From assembly GCF_036227405.1 (NCBI RefSeq), contig NZ_CP109474.1:70671-134670 (forward strand): a DNA stretch of 64,000 bases. Reading direction: 5' to 3'. A program made the translations under genes and the position numbers. Source of the stretch: Streptomyces sp. NBC_01460. GTDB taxonomy: Bacteria; Actinomycetota; Actinomycetes; Streptomycetales; Streptomycetaceae. Below, piece by piece: positions 1 to 8,300 of this stretch (its first letter is position 1; each line of letters opens with the position of its first letter). The notes under the pieces were generated by a model. That model searched no databases. It was not told the DNA's origin and was given only the letters and a program-made list of their open reading frames with translations.

Positions 1-111
1 GGAGATGTCGTGCTCGTGGACGCCGAGGGGGTCGGCGAACTCCCACGCGGACATTCCCGCGTTGTGCTGGCGGCGGCGCAGTTCCTCACCCGGCAGGACC
101 TCCACGAACAC
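1..111 (-). CDS. Partial XRE-type helix-turn-helix protein (runs off left edge)
   Basis: The reverse strand reads VFVEVLPGEELRRRQHNAG and continues MSAWEFADPLGVHEHDIS to the edge of the window. That matches the first helices of an XRE/Cro HTH domain (LRxRR..aGmS..efA..lGv). The frame is closed upstream by a TAG at about 157-155, so a start must be the GTG at 111 or 105; no convincing ribosome binding site precedes either. It could be a small regulator of the neighbouring partition or CRISPR region, or a decayed fragment. Only about 37 codons are visible, so function cannot be assigned. Confidence 0.4.
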   Translation of the reverse strand, partial: MFVEVLPGEELRRRQHNAGMSAWEFADPLGVHEHDIS

Positions 112-203
112 AAGGGCTGGATCTGGATCGGCGCCGGCGTCATCGCGCTCGAGCTATCGCTGTACACCTGCGAACCGAACCGCGGGGCATGGAGGGCAGA
201 CAG

Positions 204-225
204 CTTGTTGTCCGCGGACAACAAG
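204..225. repeat. parS-like palindrome, copy 1
   Basis: This is a perfect 22-bp palindrome with the core TGTTGTCCGCGGACAACA. The same core recurs four times between 2651 and 3475, in and just after the parB-like gene. Size, symmetry and location fit a centromere site bound by the ParB encoded here; binding is inferred. It lies 54 bp from the end of CRISPR array 1. Confidence 0.7.
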
Positions 226-279
226 ACTCCCTCGTCGGCTGATGAATCGATCGCAGGTAGGAGGCGCCGATCGGCCCTG

Positions 280-430
280 GGAACCATCCCCGCGTGCGCG
301 GGGAGCAGGTCACGGCGACGCGGGCCGGGCGGTGGCCGGCGGGGCCATCCTCGCGGGCGCAGGGAACACGAGTCGAAAGCCGTGGTGTCGGCAGTCTCCT
401 CGGGGCCATCCCCGCGTGCGCGGGGAGCAG
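280..430 (-). CRISPR. CRISPR array 1 (type I-E repeat, 3 repeats, 2 spacers)
   Basis: Three 29-bp repeats begin at 280, 341 and 402, an exact 61-bp period with 32-bp spacers. On the minus strand each reads CTGCTCCCCGCG...GGGATGG, the usual Streptomyces type I-E repeat with the GC hairpin. The middle repeat carries several substitutions. The orientation is set by repeat polarity and by the leader-like sequence on the high-coordinate side. It should yield crRNAs for the Cascade operon at 10953-16021, cut by Cas6e. Confidence 0.85.
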
Positions 431-500
431 ACTGACTGACCTGCGGTTCTATCAACGGTCAAGCCAGTTCTGATGCACTTTCACTGAATCCGACAATGCG
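431..500 (-). promoter_or_regulatory. Probable leader of CRISPR array 1
   Basis: The stretch beside the last repeat is less GC-rich than its surroundings. On the minus strand it ends in GCAGGTCAGTCAGT directly before the repeat. Closely similar boxes precede array 3 (16040-16053) and array 4 (26775-26788), so this is a shared leader element. It should contain the array promoter on the minus strand, back to back with parA. Confidence 0.5.
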
Positions 501-633
501 CCCTAACCTCCTAATTGCCCCGACAGCCCTGGGTTGCCCGCCCTCCACCCTCCCTGCCCCATCCGGGTGACACGCCGCAAATTCTCACCCCCGCCTGCGC
601 CAGGAGCCACCGAGAGGTGAGTAAGGTAACCGC

Positions 634-1791
634 ATGACCGTCCCATACTCCCCTGATGACAGGGAAAAGGTAGTCGCCAAGCTGCCAGCGGCCTTGCGGC
701 AAGAACTCAAGGTCAGAGCTGCCGAGTTGGGCGTCGATATCAAGGACGCCGTGACCGAAGGCCTGCAGGCATGGCGTGCAGATGACGCTGAGCGGGTCCC
801 CGTGGACACCACCGGCGGCAGTTCGTTCTCCACCTACCTCCCCACAGGGCTGTACGGGGAGTTCAAGGACGACTGCAAGCAACGTGGCATCCCCTTCAAC
901 CAGGGCATCGCCCAGGCAATCCGTCTGTGGCTCGACACCCACCTCTCCCCCAGGCGCACCGCGACCCGGCCCAACTGGGCCCGGCGGCTCATCTTCGGCA
1001 ACCAGAAGGGCGGGGTCGGCAAGACCGCCACGTCCTCCGGTGTGGCGCAGGCTCTGGCCGAGGCAGGCAACCGCGTGCTGCTCATCGACTTCGACCCGCA
1101 GGGCCACCTCACCAAGCAGCTCGGATACGAGCTGTTCGACATCGAGTCCCCCAGCCTGGCCAAGCACATGCTCGGTGAGGCGAAGGGAGAGCTACGCGAG
1201 CTCCTTGTCCCGATAGAGGACGGTGCCTTCAGCGGGCGACTTTTCATGTTGCCGGCCTGCAAGGACGCGTTCCTGCTCGACGCCAAGCTCGCCACCAGCC
1301 GCTTCGTACGCATCAAGGAGACTGCGCTCGAGAAAGCGCTGGAGCCGCTGGAGAAGGAGTTCGACTACATCGTCGTCGACTGCCCACCCAGCCTCGGGTA
1401 CACGATGGACACGGCGCTGTACTACTGCCGGACCCGCGAGGGCGAGGTGTCGGGTCTGTCCGGCATCTTCATCCCAGTGCTCGCGGAGGACTCGTCCGCC
1501 GACGCGTACGACATGCTCTACGACCAGATCCAGGATCTGTGCGCGGACATGGAGGTCGAGATCTCGATGCTCGGGTTCATCGTCAACATGTACGACAGCC
1601 GCAAGGGCTACATCGCCACGTCGTCGCTCCACAGCTGGAAGGAGATCGGCGACCCGCCGGTCGTCGGTGTCATGCCCGAGCTCAAGGAGCAGCGCGAGTC
1701 GGTGCGTCTCAAGCAGCCGCTGCTGTCCTACGCCCCGGAATGCGAGCAGTCCGAGGTCATGCGTGCCATCGCTCGGAAGGTCATGTCATGA
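634..1791 (+). CDS. parA: ParA-type partition ATPase with N-terminal RHH-like repeats
   Basis: This is a ParA/MinD-superfamily Walker ATPase for plasmid or chromosome segregation, 385 residues. The deviant Walker A motif KGGVGKT lies near residue 127, followed by LLIDFDPQG (A') and YIVVDCPPSLG (Walker B). Residues 1-110 are unusual: two successive segments (LPAALRQELKVRAAELGVD and YLPTGLYGEFKDDCKQRGI) each look like a ribbon-helix-helix DNA-binding unit, so the protein may bind DNA specifically and autoregulate. The ATG at 634 has AAGG upstream. It overlaps parB by four bases. The soluble protein should act on the nucleoid with ParB and the palindromes described here. The RHH reading is from pattern only. 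Confidence 0.92.
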   Translation: MTVPYSPDDREKVVAKLPAALRQELKVRAAELGVDIKDAVTEGLQAWRADDAERVPVDTTGGSSFSTYLPTGLYGEFKDDCKQRGIPFNQGIAQAIRLWLDTHLSPRRTATRPNWARRLIFGNQKGGVGKTATSSGVAQALAEAGNRVLLIDFDPQGHLTKQLGYELFDIESPSLAKHMLGEAKGELRELLVPIEDGAFSGRLFMLPACKDAFLLDAKLATSRFVRIKETALEKALEPLEKEFDYIVVDCPPSLGYTMDTALYYCRTREGEVSGLSGIFIPVLAEDSSADAYDMLYDQIQDLCADMEVEISMLGFIVNMYDSRKGYIATSSLHSWKEIGDPPVVGVMPELKEQRESVRLKQPLLSYAPECEQSEVMRAIARKVMS

Positions 1792-3023
1792 GTGTCGCCG
1801 ACCGGCTCGGCACCGGCTCCTCCTTCGGGGGTGTACCCCGCGGCCGCAGCGCACGCGGCCGCGCGAAGGCCATAGTGCAGGGCGACGTCCCGTCGTACGA
1901 GTTGCGGCGTCTGCCGTTGGAGGATGTCGCACCGACGCCGCTCAACCCTCGTCGCAACTTCGGTTCCGACGAGGACCTCACCCGCTTCGGTGAGGAGCTG
2001 CGCGTCGCGCAGCTCGCCGCGTGCGTCGCTGTGTCCCGTCCCGCGTATCTGCGGCTCTGGCCGGAGCACGAGGCGCAGATCGGTGATTCCGCCTACGTAC
2101 TGGTCAACGGCGAGCGGCGCTTTCGCAGCGCGGTCCATGTAGCCCTGGACGCTTTGGACTTCGTCGTACGTGACGACCTGGCCGTCTCTCGCGAGGAATT
2201 CGTCGACCACCTGCTCAAGGAGAACCTGGAGCGAGAGGACTTCGACGTCGTGGAGCGTGCGCGCGGCGTCCTCGAACTCGTGCGGGTGTGCAGCGAGGAG
2301 TCGGAGAAGGGTGCCCGCACACGAGCCGCCAAGCGGCTGGGGCGCGACCGCTCCTGGATCACCAACCAGCTCGCCCTCCTTGAACTCCCGTCTGAACTGC
2401 AGGCCATGCTCAGCTCCGGCTCGCTCCCCGAGCGTGATGGCCGTCTGCTCGCACGGCGGCTGAAGGAGAATCCGGGACTCGACGGGGCGGAGCTGCTCGC
2501 CCATCTCAAGGAGACCCGGGAGCAGGAGGTCCGCGCTCGCCAGGAGGAGAAGCTGCTCCTGGAGCGGGCCAAGCAGACAGCCGCTGCGGAGCCCTCGGCA
2601 TCAACGAGCGGCCCGCGGCAACTTGAGGACCACTCCCCTGCCCCGGCTTCTGTGTTGTCCGCGGACAACACACCGCGTGGGGTGGAGGCCGCGCAGCAGT
2701 CGTCGTCGCGACCCCCGGCCCCCAGGGAACCTGTTCCCGCGAAGGACCACGTGTTGTCCGCGGACAACAAGAGTGTCCACGAGCCGCGCTCGTCGACCAC
2801 GGCTGTGTCCGCTCCCCCTCCTGTGTTGTCCGCGGACAACACAGCGGACACTCCGGCTGCGGACCCTGAAGGGACGAAGGCTGCCGACGTCACGGACGAG
2901 CGCAGCCTCCTCCTGGTCCGACAGCTCGGCACGTCCGTCGAGGAGCAGGCGCGCACGCTCGCCTCGGGGCTTCCCCCGGAGCAGCTGACTCAGCTGATCG
3001 AGGAGCTCCACACCTACGTGTGA
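1788..3023 (+). CDS. parB: ParB/Spo0J-family partition protein with palindromes embedded in its gene
   Basis: A 411-residue DNA-binding partner of ParA. The ParB N-terminal nuclease-like fold is visible: NPRRNFG near residue 50, then NGERRFRSA, then LKENLEREDFDVVERARG leading into the HTH region (RAAKRLGRDRSWITNQLALL). The start is the ATG inside ATGA overlapping the parA stop. After residue about 270 the protein becomes low-complexity and Pro/Ser-rich and contains VLSADN three times; each copy is the direct translation of one TGTTGTCCGCGGACAACA palindrome (2651, 2752, 2821). The extreme C-terminus (LVRQLGTSVEEQARTL) is probably the dimerisation segment. ParB-family CTP binding is known but not testable here. 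Confidence 0.92.
   Translation: MSVADRLGTGSSFGGVPRGRSARGRAKAIVQGDVPSYELRRLPLEDVAPTPLNPRRNFGSDEDLTRFGEELRVAQLAACVAVSRPAYLRLWPEHEAQIGDSAYVLVNGERRFRSAVHVALDALDFVVRDDLAVSREEFVDHLLKENLEREDFDVVERARGVLELVRVCSEESEKGARTRAAKRLGRDRSWITNQLALLELPSELQAMLSSGSLPERDGRLLARRLKENPGLDGAELLAHLKETREQEVRARQEEKLLLERAKQTAAAEPSASTSGPRQLEDHSPAPASVLSADNTPRGVEAAQQSSSRPPAPREPVPAKDHVLSADNKSVHEPRSSTTAVSAPPPVLSADNTADTPAADPEGTKAADVTDERSLLLVRQLGTSVEEQARTLASGLPPEQLTQLIEELHTYV
2651..2672. repeat. parS-like palindrome, copy 2, inside parB
   Basis: A perfect 22-bp palindrome centred on CCGCGG within the coding sequence of parB, where it encodes VLSADNT. Same core as the sites at 204, 2752, 2821 and 3431. Confidence 0.75.
2752..2769. 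repeat. parS-like palindrome, copy 3, inside parB
   Basis: An 18-bp perfect palindrome TGTTGTCCGCGGACAACA inside parB, encoding VLSADNK. It is about 100 bp from copy 2 and in the same reading frame. Confidence 0.75.
2821..2844. repeat. parS-like palindrome, copy 4, inside parB
   Basis: A perfect 24-bp palindrome with the same 18-bp core inside parB, encoding VLSADNT. It is the third in-frame copy. Spacing between the three copies (about 100 and 69 bp) is not constant. Confidence 0.75.
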
Positions 3024-3040
3024 CAGGGCTCATCGGTTCG

Positions 3041-3070
3041 GTGCGCCGGGGGCAGTCGCCTCCGGCGCAC
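3041..3070. terminator. Stem-loop after parB
   Basis: GTGCGCCGGGGGC and GCCTCCGGCGCAC form a 13-bp stem with one G-T pair and a 4-base loop, 18 bp past the parB stop. No U-tract follows, as is common for actinomycete terminators. Confidence 0.6.
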
Positions 3071-3139
3071 TTCTGTGTCCAGCCGCTACAGAGATCGTCA
3101 AGTCTCGGCCCGGCTGCGGACCGCCTGAGCAAAGGACGC

Positions 3140-3169
3140 GGCCTCTCCTCGGCGTACCGAAGAGAGGCC
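3140..3169. terminator. Second stem-loop downstream of parB
   Basis: GGCCTCTCCTCGG and CCGAAGAGAGGCC pair with one mismatch around a 4-base loop. It sits between parB and a decayed minus-strand reading frame and could terminate either. Confidence 0.5.
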
Positions 3170-3184
3170 CCGCCGGCTCAGACC

Positions 3185-3400
3185 TCAGTGGCGGCCTGCC
3201 GCTGGGACTTCCGAGGCGAATGCCGTGACCGCCTGGAAGTAGGCCGCCTCGTACTCTCCGCAATCACTCACGACGTCCTGGGCACCGTGGTAATGACCAT
3301 GCTCGTCACGGTCGGCGGATCGTAGGTGGTCACGCGGTCGATGTAGGGGAGCAGGGCTCCATCCGGGGCATGGGATTCCCGCTTCGCCAAGGCACAGGGA
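3185..3400 (-). pseudogene. Frameshifted remnant of an unidentified gene
   Basis: Two adjacent minus-strand frames look protein-like but neither is complete. One reads APDGALLPYIDRVTTYDPPTVT; the other picks up as DEHGHYHGAQDVVSDC and EYEAAYFQAVTAFASEVPAA before a stop at 3185. Joining the two would need a frameshift near 3310-3330. The upstream part runs into the 72-bp palindrome at 3404. I do not recognise the family. It is consistent with an old gene interrupted when the palindrome and CRISPR array came to lie here. Confidence 0.3.
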
Positions 3401-3403
3401 AAC

Positions 3404-3475
3404 CCTGCGAGCCAGATCCCTGGCGAGGTGTGTTGTCCGCGGACAACACACCTCGCCAGGGATCTGGCTCGCAGG
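3404..3475. repeat. 72-bp perfect palindrome centred on a parS-like core
   Basis: The 36 bases from 3404 to 3439 are exactly repeated in inverted orientation from 3440 to 3475, with no spacer. The centre is the TGTTGTCCGCGGACAACA core found in parB. It lies 39 bp from the first repeat of CRISPR array 2. Outside the core the arms (CCTGCGAGCCAGATCCCTGG...) are unique here. It can extrude a large cruciform and is the fifth and most elaborate site of the family. Confidence 0.85.
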
Positions 3476-3514
3476 CGCAGAGAGCAGGCTGGCCGCTTCA
3501 TATAGGCCGGTGAT

Positions 3515-4125
3515 GGGACCATCCCCGCGGACGCGGGGAGCACCTCGCCGCGTCCGTACCCCCGTCGCTGTGGGCTGGGCCATCCCCGCAGGCGCGGGGG
3601 AGTAGCTGGCGACGCTGATCGCGGGGCTGAAAGGCGCGGGGCCATCCCCGCGCGTGCGGGGGAACCGTGTGAGCCGCGCTGTATGACGTCCTGCTCGTAG
3701 GGGCCATCTCCGCAGGCGCGGAGAGCCAGTCGGTCGGTCAGGCAGCTCCGCCGCACCGTCGGGAGCCATCCCTGCGTTCACGGGGAGCAGTTGGGCCTCG
3801 CCCTCTCAACTACAGAGAGCGGAGGCTGTAGAGCGTCCGCCCACAGCCAGGGTTGGGGCCATCCCCGCACGTGCGAGGTACGGGACCGCCCGATGGCCCT
3901 GGTCCTGCCCGACGTGGGGCCATGCCCGCCGGAGGCGCGGGAAGCAGATCGGCGCGCTGCTCTGGCCGCGCAGGAGGTTGGGACCATCCCTGCGGGCGCA
4001 GGGGCACATCGGTCGCGGCTACGCCGCCCCTCGGCCCAAGGGGCCATCCCTGCGGACGCAGGACACAAAGGCCTGCTGTCAAAGGTACTTGAGCTTCGGG
4101 CCACGTCCCCACGGGCGGAAAGCAG
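3515..4125 (-). CRISPR. CRISPR array 2 (type I-E-like, about 10 degenerate repeats)
   Basis: Repeats begin near 3515, 3577, 3639, 3701, 3762, 3855, 3916, 3980, 4040 and 4097. Spacing is mostly 60-64 bp, with one 93-bp gap between 3762 and 3855 where a repeat seems to have been lost. On the plus strand they read GGGCCATCCCCGC...GGGGAGCAC, so transcription is on the minus strand. Most repeats carry compensatory hairpin changes or small indels, and the one at 4097 is barely recognisable. No GCAGGTCA leader box is visible at the high-coordinate end, unlike arrays 1, 3 and 4. Decay fits the absence of cas1 and cas2. Confidence 0.8.
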
Positions 4126-4170
4126 AGTTCACTACCCCATGGGATGAAGCCCGCTCGGGATTCTTCCCCC

Positions 4171-4218
4171 GGTATCCCGGTATCCCGGTATCCCGGTATC
4201 CCGGTATCCCGGTATGCC
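4171..4218. repeat. Tandem 8-bp repeat GGTATCCC
   Basis: Five exact head-to-tail copies of GGTATCCC (4171-4210) are followed by one altered copy (GGTATGCC). The array lies between CRISPR array 2 and the hydrolase gene, about 250 bp before its start. It could be an operator/iteron for the effector operon or replication slippage. Confidence 0.8.
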
Positions 4219-4464
4219 GATATACGGGCGGCGGCGAGGCTCACCTCGGCGCCGCAGGCACTATCCCTTCATCTGGAGGAAGTACATCTCTGTCCCGGTC
4301 GGCCGGCGTCGGACCCGCCGCCCCATGCCGGCGAACTGCCCGCCGGCACCCGTCCGCCGATCAGCGCCAGGACCAGTACATCGCTGTCGCTGAACCTCGC
4401 CCCTGCGAAGGACGCCCGCATTAGCCTCGATCCGAGCGAACAGCACACAGGCGGGGGAGCACGC

Positions 4465-5331
4465 GTGGCACGCATCGTCGGAGTACACGGAATTCGGCAG
4501 TCGCAGACGTCCAAGGCGCGGCTGACAGCGGAGTGGAGCAAGGCGATCAGCCGCGGGCTCGGCAGCATCGAGCAACCCGGCATCGGCTCAGGCGATCTGG
4601 AACTGCCCCACTGGACAGGGCTTCTGGCTCGCGGGGCCGACCGCCTCGGCGCAGAGGACGACCCTTTCGGCCCGGCAGCTCCCTTGAGCCAGGAGGAGAC
4701 GGCATTCGTCACCGACGCCTTGGAGGAGGTCGTCCACGGCGCCGAGTTGGCGACTTTCGAGGACATCGAGCTCCAGACACTGGGATTGCCTCGCTTGTGG
4801 CCGGCCCGCCTCACCCGACTGGTGATGGCGTACGACCAGCGATATCCCCGCGGCGGAGGCAAGCTGTTCGTCTCCGCGATGCGCGAAGTGCGGTTCTACC
4901 TCTACGAGCCCGGCCTTGCGGCGCGTGTCAGGGAGCAGGTCGCCGATGCCTTCAGCGAGGACACCTCCGTTGTCGTGGGGCACTCACTGGGCAGCGTGAT
5001 CGCCTTCGACCTGCTGCGTCGGAGCGAGATCCCCCCGGAGCGGGTGGCTCACGTACGCACCCTCGTGACGTGCGGCTCGCCTCTGGCGATCCCAGCGGTA
5101 CGCCGCGGGCTCGGCGTCACCGACGGCGAACCCTTGAAGCTGCCAGGTGACATCTCGTGGGTCAACGCCTTCGATCCAGGTGACTTCATCACCGGCGGCC
5201 GAGGACTGAGCGGCACCACACCGGCGATCGCCGACGCACAGGTCCGCAACGGGGTGGTCGATCCCCACAAGGCCCTGACCTATCTCCGGACCGCGCCGGT
5301 GGCCCACGCCATCGCGGGCGAGGAGCGGTGA
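4465..5331 (+). CDS. Alpha/beta hydrolase, coupled to the caspase-STAND gene
   Basis: A 288-residue alpha/beta-hydrolase-fold protein, probably esterase- or lipase-like. It opens with VARIVGVHGIRQ, the HG of an oxyanion loop, and has the nucleophile elbow GHSLGS with Ser174. Later segments FDPGDFITGG and VVDPHKALTYL could give the acid and histidine of the triad. No signal peptide or membrane helix is seen, so it is cytosolic. The GTG at 4465 was chosen because GGGGGAG lies 6-7 bp upstream; the open frame extends further up but would translate the 8-bp tandem repeat. The stop overlaps the next start (GTGA), so the two are co-translated. It may be a toxic lipase or a target of the neighbouring protease (inference). 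Confidence 0.85.
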   Translation: MARIVGVHGIRQSQTSKARLTAEWSKAISRGLGSIEQPGIGSGDLELPHWTGLLARGADRLGAEDDPFGPAAPLSQEETAFVTDALEEVVHGAELATFEDIELQTLGLPRLWPARLTRLVMAYDQRYPRGGGKLFVSAMREVRFYLYEPGLAARVREQVADAFSEDTSVVVGHSLGSVIAFDLLRRSEIPPERVAHVRTLVTCGSPLAIPAVRRGLGVTDGEPLKLPGDISWVNAFDPGDFITGGRGLSGTTPAIADAQVRNGVVDPHKALTYLRTAPVAHAIAGEER

Positions 5332-8300
5332 GCGGGCCGGTCGCTGACGACTGGGGCAGACGACGGCTCGTCGAAATCGCTGTTTCGGAGTACGACCGCG
5401 ACACCCATGAGACGCCGCAGGACCACGAAAACTTCAGGAAGGGCATCGAGGCCCAAGTAGCCGTCGTCGAGGAGTGGTGGGCTGCGGACAACTCTTCGGA
5501 CGAGCGACGTGGCTTCGAGGTCGTGAAGCCGAAGGGCATGCGCACTGTCCGCGATCTGCGCTCCTTTCTCGACGAGGAGGACCTGGCGGACGCCGACGAC
5601 GACGAGGTCCTCGTCGCCTACATCACCGGCCACGGCGTGAGCCGTGATTCCGAGATCCACTTCCTGCTCCTGCCCGACTCGGACCGGAACAGGGTCCTCA
5701 ACACCGCTTTCCAGACCGCCGAACTCGTCACGACCTTGCTGGACTCCCGCGCCACGCACGTACTCGTGATGGTGGACTCCTGCTTCTCGGGAGTTTTGAG
5801 AAAAGATCTGAGCAGACGGCTCGCCGCCCTCAGCGACGAGCGGCGCGGGCTCAAATCCCTCGTCGTACTGACGTCGGCTGACGAGTACACATCGCCCCGC
5901 CTCGAGGCCTTCTCCCGCCTCCTCAAGGCGACGATGACGCACTTCAAGACGCAGTCCGCCGGCTACGCCCTTCCCTACCTGAGCTACGAGGACTTCTTCA
6001 CCGCCATGACGAAGGTCTTCGTACCTTCACTCATGGCCGACGTGCAACCGGTATGGCCGGAGGAGTCGCTGCAACGTGACAAGGAACATCAGGAACCCAG
6101 CCCCTGTCTGCCCAATCCCGCGTACACAGCGGAGCCCGACGTGGTGGAACCGGCGCGCAGCGCCGTCGCCTGGAGCCCCGCCGACCTCGACTCGTACTGG
6201 CAGTCACGGGCGTCTGGCCGTCCGTCTCCCACCCCCGGGGTGACCGACTGGTTCTTCACCGGACGGGCAGCTCAGATGAGGCGCGTGACCGAATTCCTCG
6301 CAGGGGACGAGGGCACGCTCATCGTCACCGGGGAGGCCGGCTCGGGGAAGTCGGCGCTGCTCGCTCGAGCCGTCACCCTGAGCGATGCCCGGTTCCGGGC
6401 TGACGAGACCTACCGTCATGTCATCGAAGCGACCGAACCCGACCTCCTCGTGCCGGAGGGGGCGATCGACGCCGCGGTACTCGCCCGCAACGCGGACACC
6501 GACGAACTCACCGCCGCTCTGTACGAGGCGCTCACCGGTCGGCCGCCTGAACGAGGAGCCGGGGTCAGGACGGTCGACCTGGTCCTCGACCATGCCCTGG
6601 AGTACCTCCGTCGGGAGGGTCGGTCCCTGACCGTCGTCGTGGACGGCATCGACGAGGCAAGGAATCCGACCCGGACCATCACCGACCTCATCCGGCCGCT
6701 GTCCGAGCAGTGGTCCGACGACGGACGGCCTGCGGTGCGAATGCTTCTGGGCGTCCGCAGCGCGCACGCCCCGGTCGCGGGAAGGCTGCAGCCTTCCCGC
6801 GACCGGGCATCCGATCTGCTGAACCTGCTGGTCCGTTCCACGGAGTCCGGTGAACCGCTGCGGACGGACACCGGTGCCACGGCAGACATTGCCGCGTACA
6901 CAAGCACTCTGCTCAGGGCGTTGTCCGGACTGCACGACGACGCTGAACACCCTGACATCCAGCTACTGGACGAGCTCGCGGCCGCCGTGGCGGAAGAGGT
7001 AGCCCCTTCGTTCCTGGACGCCCGGCTCGCTGCGGAGTCATTGGAGAGGAGTAGCACCTTCCCGGACCCCGACAACCCTGAGTGGCGTGCCTCCCTACGC
7101 CAGGGCACCCAGCTGCTCCTGCTCCAGGACCTCGGAGAGGTGAGCCGCAACACCGGCCTGCCCGCCGAGGCCGTCATCCAGGTCCTGCGGGCCACAGCAC
7201 TCGCTCGGGGCGCTGGTCTCCCGTGGGCCGAGGTGTGGCCTTGCGCCGTGGCCGCACTCACGCCGGGGGGCCTCCCTGCACCTGCCGAGAGCGTGATCCG
7301 TCAGGTCCGGGAGAGTCGCCTCGCCGGCTATCTGACGACCGCTGTCGAGGACGGCCGGTTCGTCTACCGACCCATCCACGAACGTGTGGGAGAGCTGCTG
7401 CAGAGCACTCCCCACCTGCTCCTCGTCGAGTCCCTCACATCCGCTCATGTGCTCCCGGCCCAGGCGAACGTCGGCGAGGACCACCGCCGGCTGGCCGTCG
7501 CGTTCAGCTCCCTCCACGGACTCCAAGAACCCCACGACAGCCCACCGCACCCGTATCTGCGCCATCACCTCGTCGAGCACGCAGCGGCCGGCAAGGTGCT
7601 GAACGACAGCGTCGTCACGGAGACGTTCCTCCCGTACGAAACGAGCGGGAATGTGCGTGGGGCGCTCGGGCTGTTGTCGGAGCACACCCCGGACACCACA
7701 CGGCTGTTCGCGTGGACACGCATCGAACCGTTCCTGGGCGACGCTCCGCCTTCTGCACGCGCGGAGAGCCTGCGCTTCTCTCTCTGGGAGCATGAGGGAG
7801 GGCGCCCTGTGCGCACGCCCTCCCCAGGCCGTTCGGAGCCGGAATCCTCGGGGCGCCTCCGACCTCGGTGGAAAGACCTCGCTGTCCACGGCAACGTCCT
7901 GGCACGGCAGGAGGCACCTATCCACGCTCTCGCGTCGTTCGGCCTGCACGATGGGACGCCGCTGGTCGCGGTGGGCTGTGACGACGGCTCTGTGAGGGTG
8001 TGGGACCCCACCACCGTGACTCCTCTCGGTCCGCCGATCCAGGTGCACGGTGGGGCTGTCCGGGCCATGACCGTTGTTCCGGGCGCGGGCGGCCAGCCGT
8101 GGGTGGCCTTGGGGACGGACAGTGGAGTCCAGGCATGCGACCCGTTGGGTGGGGCGATCGTCGACCTGCCGGTGCGAGAACCTGTTCTCTGCATGTCCTC
8201 GTACACCGACGAAGACGGCCAGGTAGTGCTGGCGGTGGGTACGGCGGAGGGGCTCGTGCTGTACGACACCGTCGGAATCCGGCACGACACGGCCGACGCG

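Noticed and set aside
204..225. Chromosomal parS
   Set aside because: The Streptomyces chromosomal site has a CACGTG centre; here the centre is CCGCGG, so it belongs to another ParB.
4144..4464. Upstream extension of the hydrolase to an ATG at 4144
   Set aside because: It would translate the 8-bp tandem repeat as a GIPVSRYP series and has no ribosome site; the GTG at 4465 with GGGGGAG is better.
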